From Carboxylicivirga sp. (GTDB taxonomy: Bacteria > Bacteroidota > Bacteroidia > Bacteroidales > Marinilabiliaceae), in assembly GCA_025210475.1 (NCBI GenBank), contig JAOARW010000094.1:1-64000 (forward strand): 64,000 bases of DNA. The letters run 5' to 3'. Under the pieces are notes generated by a model that was not told the origin of the DNA, ran no database searches, and saw nothing but the letters and a program-made list of their open reading frames with translations. How positions within the stretch are numbered: the stretch's first letter is position 1; every line of letters starts with the position of its first letter. The position numbers and the translations under genes were made by a program. Below, piece after piece: positions 34,534 through 44,003 of the stretch.

Positions 34534-35295
34534 ATGAAAAAGATATTCGCCGCATGCCTCCTGGCATTTTGCACACTATTACTGCATGCCAACGAACAAA
34601 AAATTGGCATCAACGAAAAACTGGGCCTATACCTTCCGCAAGATGTTTCTATTATCAATGTTGATGGAGATACGGTTTTACTTTCATCAATCATTAAAGC
34701 CAAACCAACCGTACTGAATTTTGTTTACTATCGCTGTCCGGGCGTTTGCACCCCACTAATGGACGGCATTACCGAAGTGATTAACCTTTCAGATATGCAA
34801 CTTGGTGATGAATACCAAATCGTCACAATAAGCTTCGATTACACCGAATCGCACCAGTTGGCTTTGAAAAAGCGCAATAACTATTCGATGATCGTAAAGA
34901 AAGATGGTATGCAGGATGGCTGGTTGTTTTTTACGGCCGACAGTACCAATGTTTCCAAATTAACAAACGCAACAGGATTCAGCTATAAAAAAACGGGTAA
35001 CGATTTTATCCACACAGCCGGATTGATATTAATCAGTCCCGACGGCAAGATTACCCGTTACCTGAATGGCACTTATTTTCTGCCCTTCGAATTTAAATTA
35101 GCGGTTATTGAAGCCTCCAAGGGCATACCGGGCCCCACCGTTAACCGCATTCTGCAATTCTGCTACAGTTACGATCCGGCCGGCCAAACCTACGTACTTA
35201 ACATTACCAAGGTAGCCGGTATTCTCATAATTATTATAGCCGGATTAGTGCTTTTGGTGCTCACCATCAAACCCAAACGAACAGTAAAAACCTAA
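34534..35295 (+). CDS. SCO1/SenC copper chaperone for cytochrome oxidase
   Basis: A 253-residue exported protein with a thioredoxin-like fold that delivers copper to the CuA site of subunit II. The copper ligands C68 and C72 lie in RCPGVC and the conserved histidine is near 160 (DFIHTAG). A signal peptide ends near LLHA and, unusually for SCO, a C-terminal membrane helix is present (VAGILIIIIAGLVLLVLTI). First gene of the oxidase operon, 11 bp before ctaD. Confidence 0.92.
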   Translation: MKKIFAACLLAFCTLLLHANEQKIGINEKLGLYLPQDVSIINVDGDTVLLSSIIKAKPTVLNFVYYRCPGVCTPLMDGITEVINLSDMQLGDEYQIVTISFDYTESHQLALKKRNNYSMIVKKDGMQDGWLFFTADSTNVSKLTNATGFSYKKTGNDFIHTAGLILISPDGKITRYLNGTYFLPFEFKLAVIEASKGIPGPTVNRILQFCYSYDPAGQTYVLNITKVAGILIIIIAGLVLLVLTIKPKRTVKT

Positions 35296-35306
35296 ATCAT
35301 TATTAT

Positions 35307-36917
35307 ATGTCTGATCAAACCAACGTTAGCTTTCGCGAACAAGGCCCCTACAAAGGCATATTTGCCTGGATCTTTTCCACCGACCACAAACGCATTGGTC
35401 TGCTTTACCTTTACTCCATCGTCAGCTTTTTTCTTGTTGGCGTTGCATTGGGCATCACCATGAAACTGGAATTGATGGCACCCGGCAAAACCGTTATGGA
35501 TCCCGCCACCTACAATGCCATCTTTACACTCCATGGTGTTATCATGATATTTTTAGTGGTAGTGCCAGGGCTACCTGCTGTCTTTGGCAATTTCTTACTC
35601 CCCATAATGATCGGAGCCAAAGACGTTGCTTTTCCAAAGCTTAATCTGCTCTCCTGGTGGATTTATGTAGTTGGAGCCATCATTGCACTTTCATCGCTTT
35701 TTATGGGTGGCGGACCACCGGACACCGGCTGGACATTTTATGCACCTTACGCATTTAAGACCAATACCAATATGCTTCCGGCTGTACTCGGAGCATTTAT
35801 TCTTGGCTTTTCATCCATATTAACCGGCATAAACTTTATTGTCACCATCCACCGTCTTCGCGCACCGGGCATGACCTGGTTTAAGATGCCTTTATTTCCC
35901 TGGACACTATACGGAACCGGATGGATTCAGATTTTAGCCACCCCTATTGTAGGCATTACCCTTTTGATGATTGTGGGCGAAAGAGTATTAAACATCGGCT
36001 TTTTTGATCCCGCCTTGGGTGGCGATCCGATATTGTACCAGCACCTTTTTTGGATCTACTCCCATCCGGCTGTTTACATCATGATATTGCCGGCCATGGG
36101 TGCCATCTCGGAGATCATTCCCACCTTTGCCAATAAATCAATTTTTGGCTACAAAGCCATTGTTATCTCTACTCTGGCCATCGCCTTTGTGGGTTATTTC
36201 GTTTGGGGACACCACATGTTCACCTCCGGTATGAGCGGAACTGCACTATACACCTTCTCTCTGTTAACCTTTCTGGTAGCCATTCCCAGTGCCATAAAAG
36301 TGTTTAACTGGGTAGGGACTTTACACAAGGCCTCAATCCAACTGGAAACACCATTTTTCTGGGCCGCTTCTTTTTTGTTTGTGTTCATGATAGGTGGCTT
36401 GTCAGGTCTGGCATTGGGAGCTTTAGCCACTAATGTTCATCTGCACGACACGGCATTTGTTGTGGCACATTTTCACTTCATTGTATTCGGAGGCGTTGGC
36501 TTTGCATTTCTGGGAGCCATTCATTATTGGTTTCCAAAAATTTGGGGCCGCATGTACAACAGCCGATTAGCCACGACCGGCTGGATTATCTTTTTCATTG
36601 GTTTTTGCACCCTCTATCTGCCGATGTTCTTCCTGGGGGTTACTGGTATGCCAAGGCGCTATTACGATTACGTGGAAAATTTCCATGGCCCCAACATTGT
36701 TTCCACCATTGGCTCTTGGGTACTCGCTTTGGGCTTGATCATCATTCTTTATAACCTTATCAAATCTGCTAAGTCAGGCCCGAAAGCCGGGAAAAATCCA
36801 TGGGGTGGCCGAACGCTTGAGTGGACTGTTGACTCCCCCCCTACACTAGAGAACTTCGATGAAATTCCGGTGGTTAAAAGAAGCCCTTATGATTACCGCA
36901 AAAACACTGAATTATGA
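35307..36917 (+). CDS. ctaD: Cytochrome c oxidase subunit I
   Basis: A 536-residue, twelve-helix catalytic subunit of an aa3/caa3-type haem-copper oxidase that reduces O2 to water and pumps protons. Haem and CuB ligands are recognisable: the low-spin histidine in TLHGVIMIF, WIYSHPAVYIMILP (His-Tyr pair), WGHHMFTSG (two CuB histidines) and VVAHFHFIVFGG (haem histidines). It begins DQTNVSFREQGPYKG and ends with a soluble tail. Its stop overlaps the subunit III start by 4 bp. Confidence 0.97.
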   Translation: MSDQTNVSFREQGPYKGIFAWIFSTDHKRIGLLYLYSIVSFFLVGVALGITMKLELMAPGKTVMDPATYNAIFTLHGVIMIFLVVVPGLPAVFGNFLLPIMIGAKDVAFPKLNLLSWWIYVVGAIIALSSLFMGGGPPDTGWTFYAPYAFKTNTNMLPAVLGAFILGFSSILTGINFIVTIHRLRAPGMTWFKMPLFPWTLYGTGWIQILATPIVGITLLMIVGERVLNIGFFDPALGGDPILYQHLFWIYSHPAVYIMILPAMGAISEIIPTFANKSIFGYKAIVISTLAIAFVGYFVWGHHMFTSGMSGTALYTFSLLTFLVAIPSAIKVFNWVGTLHKASIQLETPFFWAASFLFVFMIGGLSGLALGALATNVHLHDTAFVVAHFHFIVFGGVGFAFLGAIHYWFPKIWGRMYNSRLATTGWIIFFIGFCTLYLPMFFLGVTGMPRRYYDYVENFHGPNIVSTIGSWVLALGLIIILYNLIKSAKSGPKAGKNPWGGRTLEWTVDSPPTLENFDEIPVVKRSPYDYRKNTEL

Positions 36918-37516
36918 TGACGCATTTACACAGAGATGATGAAGCATCTAAATTAGGGATGTGGTTATTTATATTTACCGAGCTACTGCTATTTGCCGGT
37001 CTCTTTATCGTCTATGGCATTTATCGATACCTAAATCCGGTGGCATTTCATTTGGCTGCCGAAGAGCTGAGCGTTACTGTTGGTACGGTCAATACCATTA
37101 TCCTTCTGGTCAGCAGTGCCACAATGGCAATGGCCAGTACCGCCATCCGCTTAAAAAACAAACAATTTACCATTCTGCTATTATTGGCCACCTTATTTAT
37201 GGCCTTTATGTTTATGACCAACAAATATTTTGAATGGAAAGGCAAATTTGATCATGGCATATTTCCCGGAAGTGAAGATTTGCTTCGCCTAGGACATGGC
37301 GACACACTCTTCTTTAGTCTCTATTTTTTTATGACCGGCTTACATGCCCTGCACATCATTGTTGGGTTTATTTTGATCACCGTTGTCTGCTACCGGGTTA
37401 ACAACAATACATTAACCCACGATAATCCTGTATTACTGGATAATTCAGGACTATACTGGCATTTGGTCGACTTAATCTGGATCTTCCTTTTTCCACTTTT
37501 TTACCTGATCACTTAA
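36914..37516 (+). CDS. ctaE: Cytochrome c oxidase subunit III
   Basis: A 200-residue, five-helix membrane protein. LGMWLFIFTELLLFAGLFIVYGIYR opens the first helix with the conserved glutamate, and FFMTGLHALHIIVGF and LYWHLVDLIWIFLFPLFYL are standard subunit III segments. It stabilises the core and helps proton uptake. The start overlaps ctaD by 4 bp (ATGA), and subunit IV starts 11 bp further on. Confidence 0.94.
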   Translation: MMTHLHRDDEASKLGMWLFIFTELLLFAGLFIVYGIYRYLNPVAFHLAAEELSVTVGTVNTIILLVSSATMAMASTAIRLKNKQFTILLLLATLFMAFMFMTNKYFEWKGKFDHGIFPGSEDLLRLGHGDTLFFSLYFFMTGLHALHIIVGFILITVVCYRVNNNTLTHDNPVLLDNSGLYWHLVDLIWIFLFPLFYLIT

Positions 37517-37527
37517 AATACATCGCC

Positions 37528-37815
37528 ATGAACAAGTCAAATGAAAACCATATCGTTCCTTATAAATTATACCTGTACATACTGGCCGGCTTAATTGCTC
37601 TAACGCTTATTTCGGTTGGTATTACCTACATCGAACTGGCCCGATTAACCGTATTTACCGCTCTGCTATTGGCATCAGTCAAATCCATATTGGTTCTTGT
37701 CTTTTTCATGCACCTGAAATTTGACAACAAACTGATTCAAATACTGGTTACAGCTGTTTTTGTACTCATTGCACTGGTTCTATTTGTTACATTCCTGGAC
37801 TATAATTATCGCTAG
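37528..37815 (+). CDS. Cytochrome c oxidase subunit IV-like protein
   Basis: A 95-residue protein with three hydrophobic helices (about 14-31, 40-56 and 66-88), including VKSILVLVFFMHLKFDNK, the signature of prokaryotic COX4/CtaF-type subunits. It is an accessory subunit, tightly packed between subunits III and II (11 bp and 2 bp gaps). Confidence 0.9.
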   Translation: MNKSNENHIVPYKLYLYILAGLIALTLISVGITYIELARLTVFTALLLASVKSILVLVFFMHLKFDNKLIQILVTAVFVLIALVLFVTFLDYNYR

Positions 37816-37817
37816 CT

Positions 37818-38768
37818 ATGATTGATCAAACCACTAATAAAGCCTCTAATTTCGTTTCGCAGGTCGATTCTGCATTCATATTTATATTTGGCATCTCCAT
37901 TCTTTTTCTGGTGGGCATCACTGCCTTTATGGTGTATTACATCATCAAATACCGAAAAAGCAAGAATGCCGAAGCCACCCACATCGAAGGCAGCAATACA
38001 CTGGAAATTATCTGGACCATCATCCCCACCATTCTGGTACTGGCCATGTTTTATTACGGATGGTCAGGATGGAAACTTCAGAAAGACATTCCTGAAGATG
38101 CCATCCCCATCAAAACCATCGCCCGAATGTGGAGTTTTACTTTTCAGTACGAAAATGGTCTGATTACCGACACTCTTTACGTGCCACTAAACAAAGCCGT
38201 CAATCTCGATCTGGTTGCACTGGATGTACTACACAGTCTTTACATACCGGCCTTTCGTGTCAAGCAGGATATGGTACCCGGTAAGCAGGCCAACATCTGG
38301 TTCGAATCCGGACAATTGGGAGAATACGAGATTTTCTGTGCCGAATACTGCGGACTTCGACATTCCTTTATGACCTCCGCCGTAAAAGTTATCCCAGCCG
38401 ATGAGTTTGATGAATTAACAAAGATCGACTCCACTGCACTAGCAGCCAACAATACCGAAGTTGATTCGCGGCAGGCAGGCATCAGTGTTACCCGCAAATA
38501 TGGTTGTAATGCCTGTCACACAGCGGATGGTTCAAAGTTAGTAGGCCCTTCCTATAAAAACATCATGGGACGCACCCGAACCGTTATCAAAGATGGTGAA
38601 GAGATTGAAATGATGGCCGACGAAGATTACATAAGACGCTCAATCTATGATCCAAATGCCGAAGTGGTAAAAGGCTATGAAAAAGGCTTAATGCTTTCGT
38701 ACAAGGATCAGGTGACCGAAGAAGAATTTTTGCAGTTACTGGATTATTTCAGGTACCTGTCAGAATAG
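37818..38768 (+). CDS. ctaC: Cytochrome c oxidase subunit II with C-terminal cytochrome c domain
   Basis: A 316-residue caa3-type subunit II. Two membrane helices (about 17-40 and 60-80) are followed by a cupredoxin CuA domain with C174, C178, H182 and M185 (CAEYCGLRHSFM), and a fused cytochrome c domain with C230-x2-C233-H234 (CNACH) and a likely axial Met near GLMLSY. The fused haem lets the enzyme take electrons directly from a donor such as alternative complex III. It sits last among the subunits (I-III-IV-II), not first as in Bacillus-type operons. Two bases after subunit IV. Confidence 0.96.
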   Translation: MIDQTTNKASNFVSQVDSAFIFIFGISILFLVGITAFMVYYIIKYRKSKNAEATHIEGSNTLEIIWTIIPTILVLAMFYYGWSGWKLQKDIPEDAIPIKTIARMWSFTFQYENGLITDTLYVPLNKAVNLDLVALDVLHSLYIPAFRVKQDMVPGKQANIWFESGQLGEYEIFCAEYCGLRHSFMTSAVKVIPADEFDELTKIDSTALAANNTEVDSRQAGISVTRKYGCNACHTADGSKLVGPSYKNIMGRTRTVIKDGEEIEMMADEDYIRRSIYDPNAEVVKGYEKGLMLSYKDQVTEEEFLQLLDYFRYLSE

Positions 38769-38834
38769 ATTCAAATCGCAAAACCAAAGACAACAGAAGC
38801 AAGATATAATAATTAAGACTATAGAAAAAGAATA

Positions 38835-39689
38835 ATGAGCATCAATTATAAACAAATAGCCACACTGGGTAAGTTCAGCATATCCTTGCCCGTCGCCATT
38901 ACTGCTCTTACCGGATTTGCAGCTTACCAGCGAGCCCTTTCCGTCGATGGCCTATTAGTCGCAATGGGTATCTTTTTTCTGTCTGCCGGTGCTTCTGCCC
39001 TCAATCAGCTGCAGGAAATTAAAGAAGACCGATTGATGGCGCGCACCTCCAATCGCCCCTTACCGCAACAAAGCCTTCAACCAATGACGGCACGCTTTAT
39101 CATCATATTATTCCTCATTGCCGGATCATTATTACTTTTTCCCTATGGCATGATGGCCGTTGTTTGGGGCTGGGCAGGTTTATTTTGGTACAATCTAATT
39201 TACACCCCCTTAAAAAAACACAGTGCCTTTTCGGTATTTCCGGGAGCTATTGTGGGGGCCATTCCCCCCATTGCCGGATGGATAGCTGCCGGTGGATCAA
39301 TAATGGACATTCGCATTCATTTTGTAGCATTTTTCTTCTTTTTAGGACAAATGCCTCACTTCTGGTTGTTGGTATTAAAATATAAAGAGCAATACAAAAA
39401 AGCCGGATTTCCAATTATCACCGACGTATTAGCCCAGACACAGGTAAAACGCATCAACTTCATCTGGTTTCTTGCCACCTTTACTTCAGTTTTGTTTTTT
39501 CCATTACTGAATATTGTGTCCAACATCATTATCGCTCTTCTGATTTATAGCTCTGCCATGAGCATGATCGTTTGGTTAATAAAAAGCTACAACTCCCAAC
39601 AATTAAGGAAACTATTTATTTATTTCAATTCCTTTTACTTATGGGTGATGCTATTGATGTTAGTTGATCAGCTAATACCAATCTCCTGA
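38835..39689 (+). CDS. ctaB: Protohaem IX farnesyltransferase (haem O synthase)
   Basis: A 284-residue UbiA-family membrane prenyltransferase with about eight helices that adds a farnesyl group to haem b for haem O/A. The first acidic motif appears as NQLQEIKEDRLMARTSNRPLP, matching the CtaB/CyoE pattern. KYKEQYKKAGFPIITDV lies in the second loop region. It is 67 bp behind ctaC and closes the operon. No haem A synthase (ctaA) is in the window, so it must be elsewhere or haem O is used. A bidirectional terminator follows. Confidence 0.92.
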   Translation: MSINYKQIATLGKFSISLPVAITALTGFAAYQRALSVDGLLVAMGIFFLSAGASALNQLQEIKEDRLMARTSNRPLPQQSLQPMTARFIIILFLIAGSLLLFPYGMMAVVWGWAGLFWYNLIYTPLKKHSAFSVFPGAIVGAIPPIAGWIAAGGSIMDIRIHFVAFFFFLGQMPHFWLLVLKYKEQYKKAGFPIITDVLAQTQVKRINFIWFLATFTSVLFFPLLNIVSNIIIALLIYSSAMSMIVWLIKSYNSQQLRKLFIYFNSFYLWVMLLMLVDQLIPIS

Positions 39690-39723
39690 GCAGTTCACCC
39701 ACACCAAACAACATTACCAAAAA

Positions 39724-39756
39724 GAAAGCCGATACTTGCAACAAGTACCGGCTTTC
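39724..39756. terminator. Bidirectional terminator between ctaB and yqeY
   Basis: GAAAGCCG-A-TACTTG (39724-39738) pairs with CAAGTA-C-CGGCTTTC (39742-39756) with one A/C mismatch; loop 3 nt. It serves convergent ctaB and the dcw/yqeY unit. Confidence 0.8.
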
Positions 39757-39774
39757 AATATTTTCGTATTACGA

Positions 39775-40224
39775 CTATGCCAATAATTGCTTAACGACAG
39801 CTGAAATATCTTTACCATCAGCCTTACCGGCTAATTCCTTAGAAGCAACGCCCATTACTTTACCCATCTCCTTCATCGAGGTAGCACCTACTTTTTCGAT
39901 GATTTCCTTTACAATAGGCTCCAATTCTTCTTTCGTCAATTGCTTTGGTAAATACCCGGCAATTGCCTCCACTTCAGCCAATTCTTTTTCTGCCAAATCC
40001 TCACGGTTTTGTGATTTAAAAAGTTCAGCAGCATCTTTTCTTTGCTTCACCATCTTCTGCACGATTTTCATAATATCGGCATCCGACAACTCTTCAGCAG
40101 CACCCTTAGAGGTTTTAGCTTCAATCACTTCTTTCTTCACCCCACGCAAAGCCTCTAAGCGAATTCGATCTTTCGCCTTCATGGCTTCTTTTATGTCGTT
40201 ATTAATTTGTGCTTCTAAATTCAT
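39775..40224 (-). CDS. yqeY: YqeY/GatB-like domain protein
   Basis: A 149-residue helical protein of the YqeY family, homologous to the tRNA-binding C-terminal domain of GatB: IKEAMKAKDRIRLEALRGVKKE at the start, then YLPKQLTKEELEPIVKEII, and KEMGKVMGVASKELAGKADG before the end. It probably binds tRNA or affects amidation, but a role is not established. It follows ftsZ with a 90-bp gap and is likely the last gene of the dcw transcription unit. Confidence 0.93.
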   Translation of the reverse strand: MNLEAQINNDIKEAMKAKDRIRLEALRGVKKEVIEAKTSKGAAEELSDADIMKIVQKMVKQRKDAAELFKSQNREDLAEKELAEVEAIAGYLPKQLTKEELEPIVKEIIEKVGATSMKEMGKVMGVASKELAGKADGKDISAVVKQLLA

Positions 40225-40314
40225 AATATCTTAATTAAATCTTTGTGTTCTAATTAGTTTTTAGTCAGTAATCAGTAGTTGGTTTATTACAATAGCTTCA
40301 AATTTGATACTTAA

Positions 40315-41817
40315 TTAATCCACATTATCGTGTAAGTATGGATTATCCTTACTGATTTGCGGCCCGTTTTTAGGATCATCAGATAAAGAGAAACGACTCA
40401 CGTTTCGCTCCTGACTCGCACGCGGCTGTCCTTGCTGCTGACGATCGATCGGCATCTGACGGCGTTTATAAGCCGGTACATTTTCAATCTGTTCAATGTA
40501 CCTTTCATCCTCCATCTCTTCCTGGCTCAGCTGTGTTTTGTAATAACTGGCACCAGCTGTTCCAAAACCCTCATCCACGAAATTATCATTGGAAGGATTA
40601 AAATGATCCACCTCTGATTTTCGACTTGCCGGTGGTACCACGGGCTGGTAATAAGAATCAATTCGTTCCTGTTTTTGTTGCTCAATGGCCTCAAAATCCA
40701 CCACACGACCTGGCTGTTCCGTTTCATTAACTGTGAAATCCATCACCTGCTCTTCCTCCGGAACTTTCGTAACCTGCCCTTCTTCATCCAAAGAAAAGCG
40801 CGTTACCTTATCCTGTTGCTTACGAACCCGGTGCTCAATCAACTGCTCCGACACAAAACCGGTAGCAATTATTGTTACACACACTTGCTTCCCAAGGGCA
40901 TTATCATTACCGGTACCCCAAATTATCGAAGCACCATCGCCCACAACATCCTGAACGTAATCGGTAATTTCACCCACCTCGTCCATGGTAATCTCTTCGG
41001 TACCCGAAGTAATGTTCAATAGTATATTACGTGCGCCTCTAATTTCGTTATTATTAAGCAATGGTGATTCCAACGAAGCCTGAATGGCATCCAGTGCCCG
41101 TTTCTCACCTTCGGCATAGGCCGATCCCATTACCGCCACACCACTATCTTTCATCACAGTTTCCACATCGGCGAAATCCACGTTGATATAGCCATGTACA
41201 GTAATAATCTCTGCAATACCTTTGGCTGCCGTTGCCAACACATCATCTGCTTTGGAGAAGGCATTTGACAATTTTAAATCACCAAACATCTCCCGCAAAC
41301 GCTCATTATTAATAATCAACAGAGAATCAACATTTTTCTCCATCTCAGCGATTCCATCCAATGCCTGGTTAATACGAAGTTTGCCTTCAAACTTAAAGGG
41401 AATGGTTACTATACCAACGGTAAGTATTCCCATTTCCTTGGCCGTTTTGGCTATAATTGGTGCAGCACCGGTTCCTGTACCACCACCCATTCCGGCAGTA
41501 ACAAAAACCATTTTTGTATTCTCCTGCAAAACACCAACAACATCCTCAAGATTTTCAATGGCCGATTCACGCCCTTTATCCGGTCGGTTGCCAGCTCCTC
41601 GTCCTTCGGTCAGCGACTCACCCAGTTGAATTTTAACCGGCACAGGACTGCTTTCTAAAGCCTGTGCATCGGTGTTGCAAACCACAAAGTTTACATCCTT
41701 TATGCCAAGACCATACATGTAGTTGACGGCATTACTACCACCACCTCCTACACCAATGACTTTAATTATCGAAGATTCAGATTGTGGAATATCAAAATTC
41801 ATCAGCTCTTCACTCAT
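40315..41817 (-). CDS. ftsZ: Cell division protein FtsZ
   Basis: A 500-residue tubulin-like GTPase forming the Z-ring. IGVGGGGSNAVN (21-32), the tubulin signature GGGTGTGAA (111-119), and NVDFADVETVM (synergy region) are present. The globular domain ends near 330; a long, Glu/Gln-rich disordered linker of about 150 residues follows, ending in a Bacteroidota-type tail DNPYLHDNVD, where FtsA or other partners dock. About 100 residues longer than E. coli FtsZ owing to the linker. 19 bp behind ftsA. Confidence 0.98.
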   Translation of the reverse strand: MSEELMNFDIPQSESSIIKVIGVGGGGSNAVNYMYGLGIKDVNFVVCNTDAQALESSPVPVKIQLGESLTEGRGAGNRPDKGRESAIENLEDVVGVLQENTKMVFVTAGMGGGTGTGAAPIIAKTAKEMGILTVGIVTIPFKFEGKLRINQALDGIAEMEKNVDSLLIINNERLREMFGDLKLSNAFSKADDVLATAAKGIAEIITVHGYINVDFADVETVMKDSGVAVMGSAYAEGEKRALDAIQASLESPLLNNNEIRGARNILLNITSGTEEITMDEVGEITDYVQDVVGDGASIIWGTGNDNALGKQVCVTIIATGFVSEQLIEHRVRKQQDKVTRFSLDEEGQVTKVPEEEQVMDFTVNETEQPGRVVDFEAIEQQKQERIDSYYQPVVPPASRKSEVDHFNPSNDNFVDEGFGTAGASYYKTQLSQEEMEDERYIEQIENVPAYKRRQMPIDRQQQGQPRASQERNVSRFSLSDDPKNGPQISKDNPYLHDNVD

Positions 41818-41836
41818 ATCCGTCCTGTTTTATCAA

Positions 41837-43177
41837 TTACATTTCAACATCTTTCTCATCGAAGATATTGACCAATCCATTTCTAATACCACTAAACAGA
41901 TTGCCAGTTTTGTAGCTTGATTTTTCCTTCTTTGTTTTTTCTTTCTTAACCGATTTCTTACCCTGAGATTCTTCCCATTTCGGCTCCACTTCACCAAACA
42001 ATTCAGGTTCAACAATAGCACGCTTAGGACGCTCCATTGCACTCAATACCAAACCAATACTGGTTGAATAATTTGGCAAATGAGCTTCGGGTAATACATC
42101 ACCTGTCAGGCACTGATCCGGCAGACCAATACGCACATCCAGTCCTGTCCGGTACTTGATAAGCTGTGGCAGGTTCTTTAACAAAGCACCACCACCTGTT
42201 AGCACAATACCCGATCCTACCTTATCGTAACAACCCGAGCTTTCGATTTGGAACATCACATAATCAATGATTTCTTCCATGCGCGCCTGAATAATGTATG
42301 CCAGACTCTTAAACGATATTTCTTTAGGCTCCCAACCGGCAATACCCGGAATGGTTACCACCATATCTTCACGAGCCATATCACCCATGGCTGAACCAAA
42401 CTGCACTTTCAAGGACTCGGCCTGCTTATACAATACAGAGCATCCTTCTTTAATATCTGATGTTACCACATTACCACCAAATGGGATCACAGCTGTGTGA
42501 CGGATAATACCGTCGTAAAAAACAGCTACATCGGTTGTACCGCCACCTATATCAACCAAAACAACACCGGCTTCTTTTTCCTCTTCTGTTAAAACACTTT
42601 TGGATGATGCCAGAGGTTCAAGAATCAGGTCGTTAAGTTGTAAACTGACGCGACGGATACACTTTTCAATATTCTTTACCGAAGCAATACGTCCAAGCAC
42701 GATGTGGAAATTACCTTCCAATCGGCGACCAGACATACCTACCGGGTTTTTCACACCCATCTCATTATCCACAATATAATCCTGAGGGATTACATGCATT
42801 ATTTTCTCTCCGGCTTCTACAGGAATTTTATAATTGTCATCAAATAAATTATCTACATCTTCCTGGGTGATCTCAAGACCACTCTCAATAAATCGGTAAC
42901 CACGGTTACGTAAACTTTTAATGTGCTGCCCGGCTATACCGACATACACATCCTGCAACTTAATGTCCAGCTTCGTTTCAATGCTGGCAATCGCCTGTTT
43001 GATTGATGCAACTGTTTCGTCAATGTTTAAAACAACTCCTCGTTTTACACCAATTGACGGCACCTGCTCCATCCCAAGAAGCTGCAATTTGCCATTATCC
43101 ATTTTACGTCCCACAATAGCAACTATTTTGGTCGTTCCAATGTCGATGGCGGCTATTAGTTTAGGTTCGTGGTTCAT
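41837..43177 (-). CDS. ftsA: Cell division protein FtsA
   Basis: A 446-residue actin-like ATPase that tethers FtsZ to the membrane. The phosphate loop is AAIDIGTTKIVAIVG, and VLVDIGGGTTDVAVF and VLTGGGALLKNLP are the second phosphate and adenosine motifs. The C-terminal amphipathic helix is LFSGIRNGLVNIF. The start at 43177 (MNHEPKLI) follows AAAGGATGATGTT and directly succeeds the ftsQ stop; a start 33 bp upstream would add residues lying inside ftsQ. Confidence 0.96.
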   Translation of the reverse strand: MNHEPKLIAAIDIGTTKIVAIVGRKMDNGKLQLLGMEQVPSIGVKRGVVLNIDETVASIKQAIASIETKLDIKLQDVYVGIAGQHIKSLRNRGYRFIESGLEITQEDVDNLFDDNYKIPVEAGEKIMHVIPQDYIVDNEMGVKNPVGMSGRRLEGNFHIVLGRIASVKNIEKCIRRVSLQLNDLILEPLASSKSVLTEEEKEAGVVLVDIGGGTTDVAVFYDGIIRHTAVIPFGGNVVTSDIKEGCSVLYKQAESLKVQFGSAMGDMAREDMVVTIPGIAGWEPKEISFKSLAYIIQARMEEIIDYVMFQIESSGCYDKVGSGIVLTGGGALLKNLPQLIKYRTGLDVRIGLPDQCLTGDVLPEAHLPNYSTSIGLVLSAMERPKRAIVEPELFGEVEPKWEESQGKKSVKKEKTKKEKSSYKTGNLFSGIRNGLVNIFDEKDVEM

Positions 43178-43181
43178 AACA

Positions 43182-43907
43182 TCATCCTTTTGAACAAACA
43201 ACTTGTCCATTATATTTTAAACTTACTTTTTTATACACATTCCATTCGCGAGAATTCCATCCACTTTTATAAAGTGCCTTAAGTTTTCTGAACTTGGCAA
43301 CCGCATCGTTAACCGATCCAAATTCAATGGTGTGATCACCAACTCTGGGCACCATGGTTAATTCTCCCTTTTGATTAACATACACCTGTTCAATCTGAGC
43401 CTTCCAAAACTCATCTTCATGAATCATTTTGGCAATACCCATTAATTCATTCTTCGCTAAACGCCTTACATAGCCATTGGCTACCAATACGTGCGCCGAA
43501 TGCTTTTTGAACAATGGCATCTTTTCTCCCTCCATATCCAGGTAGTACGAATCACTTTTATCAAACACTCTCACTAAAGGCTCACGTTGCGACACATCCA
43601 AATGCAAAGTTCCACCATATGTCAGGTACACTTCACAATGACTAATGGCCGGATGCTTCATCAGGAATGATTCAATTTTATTACAATCCAATTCCTCAAT
43701 ATGCCGCCCCAAAATCCCGGGATATTTACCCAGAATAATGTCTCTAATCTCACTGGTAGTGACAAACTGGTTTTCAACACTATCACATATCGACGCCACT
43801 ACATCGCCGCAAATCACCTTACTTTTATCAACTGCCACAAATGAGAACATTACCGGAAAATACAATACGGCAACCACGATCATCACTATGTTTCTCCAAC
43901 GCTTCAT
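43182..43907 (-). CDS. ftsQ: Cell division protein FtsQ/DivIB
   Basis: A 241-residue bitopic divisome protein: a short cytosolic start, a membrane helix at about 7-25 (IVMIVVAVLYFPVMFSFVA), then a POTRA-like region with the ISHCEVYLTYGGTLHLDVSQREPLVRV beta-strand pattern. It links FtsL/FtsB to the synthesis machinery. 96 bp separate it from murC, the only sizeable gap in the dcw cluster besides that before yqeY. Its position between murC and ftsA is canonical. Confidence 0.9.
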   Translation of the reverse strand: MKRWRNIVMIVVAVLYFPVMFSFVAVDKSKVICGDVVASICDSVENQFVTTSEIRDIILGKYPGILGRHIEELDCNKIESFLMKHPAISHCEVYLTYGGTLHLDVSQREPLVRVFDKSDSYYLDMEGEKMPLFKKHSAHVLVANGYVRRLAKNELMGIAKMIHEDEFWKAQIEQVYVNQKGELTMVPRVGDHTIEFGSVNDAVAKFRKLKALYKSGWNSREWNVYKKVSLKYNGQVVCSKG

Positions 43908-44003
43908 TTATAACAATTATTCTATTATTCCGCTTAAATATAACTTTTTCCACCTACTAATGACTAAGTATCCTCCATTAGTTATTAACAATTTGTCAAA
44001 CGT

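Noticed and set aside
38300..38311. GGTTCGAATCC-like string resembling a tRNA T-arm
   Set aside because: It is inside the cytochrome oxidase subunit II coding sequence and no cloverleaf can be drawn around it.
39775..40224. Full GatB amidotransferase subunit
   Set aside because: At 149 residues only the YqeY/GatB C-terminal domain is present; there is no catalytic domain.
43178..43210. Upstream ATG for ftsA at 43210
   Set aside because: It would lie inside ftsQ; the ATG at 43177 follows the ftsQ stop with a purine-rich stretch and begins the conserved FtsA sequence.
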